DNA of 64,000 nucleotides, taken from positions 10,524,204 to 10,588,203 of the forward strand of contig CM066925.1 of assembly GCA_033964015.1 (NCBI GenBank). The letters are read 5' to 3'. The position numbers were made by a program, and so were the translations under genes. Under the pieces are notes generated by a model, which saw nothing but the letters and a program-made list of their open reading frames with translations, made no database searches and was not told the DNA's origin. Position 1 is the stretch's first letter; each line of letters opens with the position of its first letter. Source of the DNA: Scolanthus callimorphus. Taxonomy: Eukaryota; Cnidaria; Anthozoa; Actiniaria; Edwardsiidae. This document shows, one piece after another, positions 11,915 through 35,106 of the stretch.

Positions 11915-13487
11915 ATTGGATCAATTCATCACATGACCATTGAATTCCTGAATTTTTCTTGAATCCCATAGCAAAAAGATTTGATCATTATTTTAGGGAA
12001 ATAATTCGAGCTTTGAACTTTCTTTGCTTGCGGGTAACCTGTTGTTTTGTCGAATTCAGCTTTCAACACTTGTCGAATTCCAATGATCTCTCGTTTATAG
12101 CTAAAACGTACGTGGCATTCATTTATAAGGAATCTTTTGTATGGGATGCTTCAATGTATCCTTTGTTGCATAAAAAGCAGAAAAAAGAAACAATTCATAG
12201 TCATGTTCACCACTGGAGATATTTGATTTTAGTTATTTCGCGAACAAAAAGCTAATATTCAGAAAGAGAACGTATCGTATAATATTGCAAGCGAGGTAAG
12301 CGAACAAATGCCATGTCCAAACTTGTTACAGTAAATGTATGACACCCCACCATATTGGACCCTCGGAAGGACTCCATAAAATGGCGGCCAAAGTACTAAT
12401 GTGCCGTCCCACAATTCGAGCTAACGTTGTCCAAAATGTGTTTTAATTATTTGCAAAAAGATATACTCTCCCTAGCCTGCGGAGCTGCGTACTACTTCAA
12501 TGCCTCTAAATCGCAGGTAAGATTTTACATGTAAGAAATAAAAAAACTTGAATGGTTGATTAACAGCTTATAATTTTCATTTACACGATATTTCTGTCAG
12601 CCAGTACCGCCACCTTCTTCAGGTAATGGTGAATATTTACATTGGTTGTTGGTAACTACTATAAATAAAATAACCGTCAAAATTCAAACGTGAAATAGAT
12701 ACATACAAGTGGAGTTTCACGTGATAAAATGTAACAGAAAGACACAAAAAGATACATAAATACATGATATAGATCTAACAGCTGAAATTGTTAAAATTTT
12801 CGTCTCTAGTATTGAGACCTTTGGGGGATAAAGTTTGACCTCTGTTGATAAAGTATCCCTCCCTAGGTCTTTTATTGGATCCAGCTTCAGTTTTACTTGT
12901 AAGCGGTCCTGCAAATACTTCAAAGTTTATGATTTTACAGTTCGTCGTTATTAGCCTTTTGGATTTTTTTCTTGGCGCCAAATCGTATAAAATGGTCTCA
13001 AAACACTGATGAAGCCGAATTTCAACCAGAGTTTTGTGAGATCCAATACTGTCTGTTATAAGAATTGCCGACGGAAGATAGAGTTTTAGGGGGCTTAGCA
13101 CTATGCTCTGCTGTTGTGCAACGGGTACTCAAACTGCAACGGGAACTCCCGGGGTCATTTGGGGGGGGGGGGGGTATGTCGGTTGTCAGTCAAAAATTCT
13201 TAATTTGTCGCTTCTCAGTCAAATCGTTTTTGCTTTGTCACATGTTGGTTAACAGATTGATAATAATTGCCGGTAGTCAGTTTTTTTTTCACCCGTTTTG
13301 TTGATTGGTTTTACGGCCGTTTGTTACTTGCGATAAAATGATGGAAGTTGAGGGGATAATTTCTCTTAAACTGCACTTTGTGAGTCGTGCAAGTAATATA
13401 ATCTATACAGGTTGTCCTTTTCGTTCAAATTTCACGCCAATGCATGCGAATTCAGCATATTTACTTGATGTGAGGAAAAAGAAGGAA

Positions 13488-13760
13488 AAAAGAAACAGGA
13501 CCATACATCCAGACAAAGAGCTGAAGCGTCGTATGGCGACCGTACGGTTCTTACGCCCACGCCAGAGATTTCGGCCCTGACAGTCGCTATCCTGGTGTTG
13601 AATTGCTCAGTAGCTAGATACCTATGGGTGAGAGAACGCCCGGCCACCAGACCATATAAGGACGCCCCTTGTTACGTTAGTGAACCATCAACTAATTAAA
13701 ATGCATCACCAACGTATTTATAGGTCTGATAAATGTGTAAGAGATCCATGTGGGACATTT
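13488..13760. repeat. Dispersed repeat, copy 1 (second copy at 40548-40810)
   Basis: About 265 bp, starting near AACAGGACCATACATCCAGA and ending near AAGAGATCCATGTGGGA, match 40548-40810 with few differences. Both copies are in the same direction and both are followed by G/T-rich unique sequence. No protein or tRNA-like box is clear. Confidence 0.75.
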
Positions 13761-14110
13761 GGTTGGTTTGTTTAAATAAGCTTATCTAACGGCAATGCAA
13801 AATATTTGTCACCATTGTCGTTTGGCATATTTTATTTATTATAATTCAGTATTAGCCATTAAAATGACACGAGAATGAGTTTCTCTTTTAGCTTCCGTTT
13901 GCGCATGTGCAGACACGTCATCTCGTGATTTTATTTTCCGTGAACAAAAGACCATTAATCCCCTGAAAGCACATCTAAGGATGCCTACTGTTATATACTC
14001 TCCGCTTCTTGAATACTATTGTCAGTCAATATTCGAATATATTTCTATTGGTGTTTGTATACCATCTTAGGTCGTTCTGTCACATTGGATGAACATCATA
14101 GATACGGCTA

Positions 14111-14365
14111 GATACGGCTAGGTGGCGCAGTGTGTTTGTGCACGGTACACTGTGCGTACGGTCCTGAGTTCGAATCCCGGATCAACCAGCCGTATCGACT
14201 TTTCTCTGTTCCGAGTAGCTTGCTTATAGCTTTGAATTCCTTTCACCTGGAGCTCTGATAGAGAAAGGGGGGTAAGTAGTGCACCGTCTCCCCAATTAGT
14301 AGTGCACTCGTGCACGGCTAAATACATTTGAGACGTTAATAAAGTTCCTTACTTTTTTTTTTATC
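14111..14365 (+). mobile_element. tRNA-derived SINE
   Basis: The head looks like a tRNA: a box A-like GGTGGCGCAGTG near 14121 and a box B GAGTTCGAATCCC near 14166, about 40 bp apart. A non-tRNA body follows and the element fades into a T-run near 14352. The segment GATACGGCTA is doubled just before it. This is a SINE, not a working tRNA gene: no proper acceptor or anticodon arm can be drawn. Confidence 0.65.
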
Positions 14366-14845
14366 ACATTTGCACCAAAGATTTTCGCTTTAAAATAGTT
14401 TCAATATTTCTGTTCAGTCTGGGATTTAATAAAAATGTGCAAGGCCCTAACTAAAATCACAACACTATAACTTCAACTTCAACACAACACTATTGTGTCG
14501 GATTCGGGGAAAATCGAAGTGATTGATATCGGGCAACCATCCCGCAAAACTATTTATATCGAAAGTGCTGTTGTTTGGTCCGCTTTTCCCACTTTTCACA
14601 CAACGAAGGAAGGTTGGTCTTCCTGTGTTCTGATATTTACCCATAATCCCATGCATCCCTCATGGGGACAGCTGCTGTCCATAGTACAGCAGGCTCATCC
14701 TCACCGGAGCTTGTTGTGGAAAAGCTTTCGAAATGCGAAACAGATCTTGTCTTCCTTTTCAACTTTATTTGATCTGATGGAATTTACGTGAAAACTACCC
14801 GATGCCCTAGTAAATACCATCCGATCTTTCCACCTTTATTCCAAG

Positions 14846-27776
<12,931 letters not shown>

Positions 27777-28149
27777 TATCGTGACCTCAAGCGCACACGA
27801 AGGTAATACAAAATCCTCAGGATACCCGATTGCAAAGTTATCAAGAGTCTTTTGAGGAAGGGAAGGATGGGTGGAAAATAGTCTTCTTGCAGGCTATGTG
27901 ACGCTGTTTTTACAAACACGGGAGAAAACATGGGGCACTCGCGGTCTGGAGACAAATCGAGAGGTTTCCTTTTCGTCTTCCCCGACTGAAAGCTGACTTA
28001 GTGGAAAACACAGCCTTAAGAATGCATCTCAAATTACACAGCTTTTTACATTTTGGCCAGTGCGAGATGAGTCCATTGCTAAGAGTGCTGCTACTATCAC
28101 TGCAGTAGATTATGTGCTATTGATTCTTTATTGATTCTTATTTACTATT

Positions 28150-28935
28150 GAACACTTGTATTCAGCACATAATCAAAAGTGGACGGTTCTAATGCGAAAG
28201 ATCGCCACTTCTGGTAATGGACTCCTGATCGTAAGATGCTAAAAAAGCACATAATCTACAGTGTTGGTGGACAGTCCTAATGTGAAAGATCATCACTCCT
28301 CAGTAATGGACTCCTGCTCATGATGCTAAAAATAGCAAATAATCTACAGTGTTGGCGGACAGCCCTAATGTGTAAGATCGTCACTCCTAGTAATGGACTC
28401 CTGCTCATCAGATGCTAAAAATAGCACATAATCTACTGTGTTGGCGGACAGTCCTAATGTGGAAGATCGTCACTCCTAGTAATGGACTCCTGGTCATAAG
28501 ATGCTAAAAATAGCACATAATCTACAGTGTTGATGGACAGTCCTAATGTGAAAGATCGTCACGCCTAGTAATGGACTCCTGCTCATCAGATGCTAAAAAT
28601 AGCACATAATCTACTGTGTTGGCGGACAGTCCTAATGTGGAAGATCGCCACTCCTAGTAATGGACTCCTGGTCATAAGATGCTAAAAATAGCACATAATC
28701 TACAGTGTTGATGGACAGTCCTAATGTGAAAGATCGTCACGCCTAGTAATGGACTCCTGTTCATAAGATGCCAAAAATAGCACATAATCTACTGTGTTGG
28801 CGGACAGTCCTAATGTGGAAGATCGTCACTCCTAGTAATGGACTCCTGGTCATAAGATGCTAAAAATAGCACATAATCTACTGTGTTGGTGGACAGTCCT
28901 ACTGTGAAAGATCGTCACTCCTAGTAATGGACACC
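28150..28935. repeat. 89-bp satellite, about 9 copies
   Basis: TAATGGACTCCTG recurs at about 28215, 28304, 28391, 28480, 28569, 28658, 28747, 28836 and 28925. The unit also holds ATAGCACATAATCTAC and GTTGGCGGACAGTCCTAATG. Alternating variants (GCTCATCAG against GGTCATAAG) suggest a 178-bp dimer in the middle. No intervening spacers are present. Confidence 0.95.
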
Positions 28936-29810
28936 TTCCCATTCCCAGATGTTAAACCCTCGGGGGCTATGATATAGCGATGCCCTCTTTTCCTATTTTC
29001 CTCGCCTTCCTCGTTCTCATTTGTTGCGAGTACCTGGGTTTTTGTATCGGACGCCTCGGGAAAACAATACAACGCCTCGGGAAACAATGCGATCTCTCGG
29101 GAAACACAAACAAAGGATACGAGACGCCTACCGCGTGAAGCACACTTTTCATTTCCCAAGACACCAATAGCCAAGACACCCAAGACACCAAAAGATGTAC
29201 TCAAAGCTTAAACTTATCAGTCCTCACGTGGTTTCAGGCTGAGCTCCTCGTTTCCTCTTACTTAAGGTGGCTCGATAGTATAATTTGGGCATGACATTCG
29301 CGTACATAATTTTGGTCGAAAAAGAAAACGCTCTCGATCAACTTATTTTCACTTCATGGAGATGAAAGCCCATGAATACATAACGTGCGTTGGAATTCTT
29401 CTGCAGATAGTGACGTCATTTTGCTCTTCCCAGGTTCTGGCAATTCTCTTAATTAGTGCGATGATGAAAGTGTAGTGATCGAAAGGAGAGGTCACGTGCC
29501 CAAATTGTTCCACTGGGCCACCTTAATATTCAAGTGCTTTCTAATAAATGAAACGCCAATCTTTGTAAATATATTCATAAATAAGTAGGAAATAAATAAA
29601 TAAAAGTTATGCTGTCGCCAGCTCGTGGATATGTGGTGTATAATGTGAGATCACCTAGGCGTCCGAAGCACAGGAGAAGATGGAACTATTTTTACATTAT
29701 AGATTTTTAATTCCCGTGATAGTTAGTTGCCATGGTTACAAATTATGTCCCATCTCTGTAAAGAAAAGATGGGCGGCTCTGATCTGCGAAACAAGTCCGC
29801 TTTGTGCGGT

Positions 29811-29952
29811 TAGTACTCGTTCACATTGACCAAAAGGACGACCCATTGTGTGTGTAACAATGAACGAGGAACATCACAATAGATCTATGCGTCGTTCTAT
29901 TGTTTCACAGACAATAGTACCGTCCTTTTGGTCAATGCGAACGAGTTCTACT
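29811..29952. repeat. Fold-back element
   Basis: GTACTCGTTCACATTGACCA at left is mirrored by TGGTCAATGCGAACGAGTTC at right, with AAAGGACG next to it in both arms. Confidence 0.65.
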
Positions 29953-30699
29953 GTACAAGGGCATGAAGAACAAGACCACTGCGTGCTTGTGTGAATATGT
30001 ACAAGGGCATGAGGAACAGGTCGAAACAGGTCCGTGTGAATATCTTGCTGTACAAGTCGAGAATATCTTACTACCGAAATAACTCACATGACCATGTCGA
30101 TCGATTGTTTGTGAGCCAAGTCTTGATCGAAATGGTCATGTTTCTGTACATTTCTAACATCAAACAAAAGAAATGCTAGTCATGTGATCATTTCGATCGA
30201 GTCGTGATTATTCCGATAGATTGAATTTGAAAACGATCGATCGTTTCTTTTCTCGGTGCTAACAGTTTAGTGAATTTCGTTAGTTTCAGTACAAGGGCGT
30301 GAGGAACATATCCGTTGTGTACCCGGTAATATGGTACTGTACAAGGGCGAGAGGAACATGTTTTGAATAACAGAGGTGCGCGTGCTCGTGGAAGGCTTGT
30401 AAGCTCGGGCTTTGGCACTTCCTGGCCCCGACGTAGCTTCTATTTGCTTCTATTCTGATCTATTTGCCTTTGGTTGTCATGTCTTGAACAGTTGCTTGTT
30501 GCAGTTAAGTAATGATTTAGAGATATGGGAGGCTCATTTCAGTGTCCCGAGTGACAAGTGCTTTTTCCTGGTCACCGTCTACCGCGATAGTCTACGAAAC
30601 AGATTGGTATCATATCAGTCATTTTTGTTTGTTTGTTTGTATTTCTAAAATTATAGGAACTAAATTGATTCACGGGTGTAATTATCTAGATTTACTTAC

Positions 30700-32411
30700 T
30701 TTCACACCTGTCTCCTGTATAAATAAAAATACACTTGCATGTAAACCCGGCATTATTGGCTTGGTTGGTACAAATCCCCCGGTTCTGACATGGGTTAGAA
30801 TTACACGGTGGAGTGACTGAAACAGAGAAGAACATTGTTGTCTCTTTAGCAAATTAGGGTGGATTTAGTAGATTTAGTGATTTTTAGAATTTCTGAAATG
30901 TATTCAGATCGAAAGGAAAAAAAATGTGGAATTGATATGTCGCGAATCCAGAGCCTCCTTATCGCTTGACAATTGGCTGAGGTAAAAGAACTAGTTCAAG
31001 TTTTGTATCAACTGAGAGGCAGTTCTAAGGCGGTTGCATTGAATTGGGTCCACATAAAGTTACTTTTTACATGGGGGTAAATTTTTGGTTACCATCTGTC
31101 AACAAAGTCTGACAGCGTCGAACAGCGGGCTTAAAAGTGAAAAATGCCTAGCTACGCCCCTAGAAGCAGTTTACAAACATGAGTGTGCGTCTAGTTGTAC
31201 TTACTTTGACACCTGTCTCCTGCATAATCACCAACACAAGTGCATGTATATCCGTTGTTGCCTTCGCTGACACATGACCCATCGTTCTGACATGGGTTGG
31301 AGTTACACGGCGAAGGAGAAACTAAAAATATGGTAATTTATATATTGATATAACACTCAAAATACATCACCAGATACAGTATCCACCTTTTTTTGTTGGG
31401 CTAGTAAGGGGAGAACTTTCCGAGAAGGAGTCGTAGGGATATCAAAGGAGAAAGCGGGGGGGGGGGGGGGAAGGGAGGCATTGCATGTATATAATGATAT
31501 ATGTATGTATATATGCATGTATATAATGTTACGCGTCACGGGATTTGGCAATTTTTGATATTCAATAGATAGCGGGTTTATTATTTGGTTTTGTTTAAAA
31601 ATTATGAAATTTGTGGCATTCGCTTTATATGAGCGCACTTAAAATTAGTCAAACATAGGAAATGAAAACGATCACTGCAAAATTTGGGTGATAGGTTCGG
31701 TTTGTGAACGACCCTCCGCCTCGCAACCTTTTGTACCCCAAAATCAAGAGGTTTGGATAATTCCGATTACGCAGCACAAATGGGTATGTTCGGCAAGCTC
31801 GTACGTTTTATCTTTGAAGTCAAGTTGATTTTCTCTACACGAGCTTGTGGAACATCTAAGCTTCTTGGTTTTGGGAAAACTTATTTTTACAATTTAATGA
31901 AGAAGTGAAATTTCTTGTAGTAACGCACTCTTCAGAGTTTGCGCAGTTTCTTTGTAGTAGCGCAATGTACTAGGCATGCGTTGTAATGATTACTTATTTA
32001 AGCATCTTCGTGTGAAATCGCTTGAACAGGTAACAACCCAAGGTTTGAGAACTGTCTCAAAGTTTCGGCTCATTGGCTAACACTTTTAAATAGTTTTAAA
32101 TTCTCCCCGTTTTCTTTTCACATGCTGGACAAGTTCTCCCGGATCTGTTTTACCCCATGGGTTTTTGTCTGGTCCCAGCGCATATAGGACGGCGGATTTC
32201 GCCTGATTTTAGAGAACGGTAGTAGAAGAAATAAGACTGAAACGCAACTGGTTAATCAAGAACCCCCGAAAAGAGCCCGGTAACATGTACTTACTTTGAC
32301 ACCTGTCTCCTGCATAATCACCAACACAAGTGCATGTATACCCTTTGTTGCCTTCGCTGACACATGACCCATCGTTCTGACATGGGTTGGAATTACACGG
32401 CGAAGGAGAAA
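30700..32411 (-). CDS. EGF-repeat protein, three internal exons (partial)
   Basis: Three minus-strand exons of exactly 117 nt (32411-32295, 31321-31205, 30816-30700) each encode one EGF-like domain with six cysteines: PCNSNPCQN(D/R)G, then CxC and YTGDRCE or YAGDRCQ. All are phase 1-1, so they can be added or lost without breaking the frame. Donors are GTAAGT and acceptors TTTCAG or TTTTTAG. EGF repeats of this type occur in secreted or cell-surface proteins (Notch- and fibrillin-like, or matrix proteins). The 5' part lies beyond the assembly gap at 32577; I cannot find the 3' part below 30700. The whole protein cannot be named. Confidence 0.8.
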
Positions 32412-32560
32412 CTAAAAATACGGTAGTTTATATATTGATATAACACTCAAAATACATCACCAGATACAGTATCCACCTTTTTTTGTTGGGCTAGTAAGGG
32501 AAGGACTTTCCGAGAAAGAGCCGTAGGGATATCAAAGGAGAAAGCGTGGGGGGGGGGGGG
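31197..32560. repeat. Tandem segmental duplication of an EGF exon plus intron
   Basis: About 265 bp at 31197-31465 (exon and the intron before it, up to a G-run) is nearly identical to 32287-32555, offset 1090 bp. The match includes intron sequence such as CACCAGATACAGTATCCACC, so it is recent. Both copies end in a G-tract, the second one next to the gap. Confidence 0.85.
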
Positions 32561-32576
32561 GGGGGGGGGGGGGGGG

Positions 32577-32676
32577 NNNNNNNNNNNNNNNNNNNNNNNN
32601 NNNNNNNNNNNNNNNNNNNNNNNNNNNNNNNNNNNNNNNNNNNNNNNNNNNNNNNNNNNNNNNNNNNNNNNNNNNN
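32577..32676. other. Assembly gap, 100 N
   Basis: Exactly 100 N follow a run of about 30 G. A round 100 is a placeholder, so the true size is unknown. Further EGF exons may be missing here. Confidence 0.98.
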
Positions 32677-33519
32677 TTCATGTTGATTGCTGAGACCGTT
32701 ACACTTACTTTTAATGAAAAATAGGACCTTTTCACAACTATAGTATATCTAGCAAACTTAAATTATAAATCGAAACATTTGAGAAAAGCTCTTACTGCTG
32801 TTTTCTTCTGTGTTGTTTAGAAAGAGGCTTACATTTTTATAAGGAGGTGGGGTGGGATGGGTAGCTTCCTTCCTAAACATCTAGTGCTCATTCCTATGAG
32901 TGAGATAAGTGTGTATGGAAAGGGCTTGATTTGGTTTTGCTCTGTGTCATTGTTTGTGGAAAACCTGGCAACAACCCATCCCTACTACCCTCCCACTTCT
33001 TACAAATAGCTCAACAAAGAAGCACTAAAAATTGTGAGGTCACCCTATTACATAGCACTTACTAACATGGACCCCAAAATGTACAGCAGAGAGCTGCTTC
33101 TTATGAATTTATTGTTTTATTTACGTTGCCCAGAGAATTGTAAGTGTAAGCTAAAAATGTAGATACTGGAACATATCATAGCATAAGAGGAGCATGTAGT
33201 GAACGTGCAGTAGCTCTTGTAACACAGGTTTCTGAGATGGCAGTGCGACTTAAAATGCAATCAGCTATTAGACATACTACAGTTTGTAGAATTGTTTACT
33301 ATAAACTAATTACGATTTGAGATGGCAATACCACAAAATATTGACGGCTATTTGGGACGAAAAATGTCCGTATTTGGCAGAGTCACACAGCAATAGAAAA
33401 TATTTTCTTCCAATGATTGGGGGTGGAAGCTGAATAAGTGGACCTTGATTATTCCTTATTCTTTGACATTTTTCTTCAATTATTCATTTTTCCTTTTCAT
33501 TGTTTAGGCGTTAGAGAGC

Positions 33520-33836
33520 ATTCATTATTTATGCCAGGGGTGGGCTGGCAAGATTTTTCATTCAGCAAAATCGTTAAAAAATATCTAGATACCAAGTAGA
33601 CCATTTCCTGTATTTTTAGGACATTTCCTGCATGCATGAACAGTTTGTTGCAATTTTACAGGCGTGCATCCTCTTGTACCAATATATGTTGAATTAAAGT
33701 CACTGCCATAAACATAGATGACCCCTCACAGTTGTTTTCATATTTTCTGGTGACTCCCTACTTGAACGTGCCAAATTTAACATGCCCCCCCCCCCCTTAA
33801 TTCTTGCCAGCCCACCCCCTGGCATAAATAATGAAT
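33520..33836. mobile_element. Inverted-repeat element with GCCAGGGGTGGGCTGGCAAG ends
   Basis: ATTCATTATTTATGCCAGGG at left and CCCTGGCATAAATAATGAAT at right are inverse, followed inward by GTGGGCTGGCAAG. The interior is AT-rich with one C-run and no coding. Confidence 0.75.
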
Positions 33837-33939
33837 GAATACTGACGGCTCACAACAACACTGTAATTTATCACACTGTAAGCATTTTTATCTCTTTATT
33901 ATTAATTTTTTTTTTATATTTTTAGTTGATTTAATTTTA

Positions 33940-34015
33940 TTTAGTAGAACAATATTGTAAAGCGCTATTGGATTTTTTAGTAGAAATGGCGCTACAGACA
34001 TCTACAGACATCGTG
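33940..34015 (+). mobile_element. LINE-like 3' tail fragment
   Basis: TATTGTAAAGCGCTATTGGA with AAATGGCGCTACAGACATC resembles the tail of the LINE at 16544-16860 (TTGTAAAGCGCCATAGAG, ATGGCGCTATATAAAT). Confidence 0.5.
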
Positions 34016-35106
34016 TAAAATTCCGGTTGTTCCGCCGTGTAAGAACCATTCCCAGAGGACACCTTTGTGTTAGCTCTCCTTCATCATGATTCATTCTACT
34101 AGACAAAGAAAGCTTTTGTGACATGTTTTGTGACGCAGCTTGTGAGTTGTTTTAAGGTTCGTACACGGGACTGACAGGAGAACAGCCAAAATTCCAGGGG
34201 TTAGAATCCCTGACGTTGGTCAATAATGTGATCTATATTAGCGACTGAAAAGAGACTATCAAATATACGTACATGGACACTCGACCGGACTTTTGGTATT
34301 GCGAAGAGAGAAAAGAATCCATCATAGAAAGCTCGCCACCTCACCACGCCAGCATCACAGTGCGCTTTAAAGCAGAGCAAAAGTGTGCGAAAGCGCACCC
34401 AGCACTTGCCTTGGCTATTCGAAACTACGCAAAGGTTTGGACTTACCTTTGTAGTTTGACGACCTCGAATTGTGTGAAGGAATAACTATGAAGTTCGCTA
34501 GAATATTGCAGTTCACAGTTCATGCTCTCGTGCAGTTCTTCTCGACACTAAACATTCGAAGGACGCGCGAGAACTCGGGCTCAAAACACGTGACATTTAC
34601 AGCCAATAAATAGCGGCAGAATGTGTCTGATACACAGGAAGCCCACCGGTGAAGACGGCTAACTTAAAAATTCGCCTCTGGACTTGTATCAGGCTGGGAC
34701 CCTCTAGAGACCGTCCTCGTGCAAATTAGGCCACGGAAAGAACGATTTCCGTGATGTTTGTTGCCCGTTTGTGCTGTATTCCCGCTTTGCTGGCCAAAAA
34801 TGTAGAATTGAATACTTACTTGAGATCGTTAATAATTCATAGTTCCGACCTGTCAATCACGCGTCCAAGATTAGCCAATCAGGAAAGAGCGCGGGAAACA
34901 TGTCCCACAAACGCTTCGAAATATGGCGGCCGTGATTCAGAATTTTCGCATCCTTCCGACGATCTTACAAAAATCCCTACGAAATATCGGTAGCTTTCTT
35001 AAAACGTCATTCAAACCTTTCAGAGAAGGTTTTAGAAAAGGGTCTGAATTATTTTTCAAATGGATATATCCATGACATAACAGTTAAACACACAAAAATA
35101 GCACAA

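Larger units (their letters stand above)
11056..14845. other. Intergenic region with repeats, no gene recognised
   Basis: This spacer between the VWA-tyrosinase gene (minus) and the Hippo kinase (plus) holds a collapsed MITE (11847-11914), a dispersed repeat (13488-13760) and a tRNA-derived SINE (14111-14365). A minus-strand open frame at 12775-13101 (108 codons) shows no motif that I know. The rest looks non-coding. The promoter of the kinase must lie in the last part, but I cannot point to a site. Confidence 0.45.
27777..30699. other. Intergenic region with satellite, no gene recognised
   Basis: It follows the Hippo kinase stop. It holds the 89-bp satellite (28150-28935), a small inverted repeat (29811-29952) and four scattered copies of GTACAAGGGC(A/G)TGAGGAACA (near 29954, 29998, 30289, 30337). 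The rest shows no exon that I can support. Confidence 0.5.
32677..34833. other. Region without a recognised gene
   Basis: It holds an inverted-repeat element (33520-33836) and a LINE-like 3' tail (33940-34015). A possible minus-strand exon near 34535-34446 ends in a good donor (AAAG/GTAAGT) and reads MNCELQYSSELHSYSF, but nothing else supports it. Confidence 0.4.

Noticed and set aside
12775..13101. Minus-strand 108-codon frame as a gene
   Set aside because: No motif, no clear splice partners, and an intergenic repeat-rich setting; kept only as a note.
14111..14200. A true tRNA gene
   Set aside because: Box A and box B are present but no full cloverleaf can be drawn and a SINE body follows.
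28150..28935. CRISPR-like array
   Set aside because: The whole 89-bp unit is repeated with no unique spacers, and the genome is animal.
28899..29204. Minus-strand 101-codon frame after the satellite
   Set aside because: It begins in unique sequence but ends inside the satellite, with no conserved motif and two competing frames.
34446..34535. Possible first exon of the EGF gene on minus
   Set aside because: A good donor but no signal peptide, no homology and a gap between it and the EGF exons.
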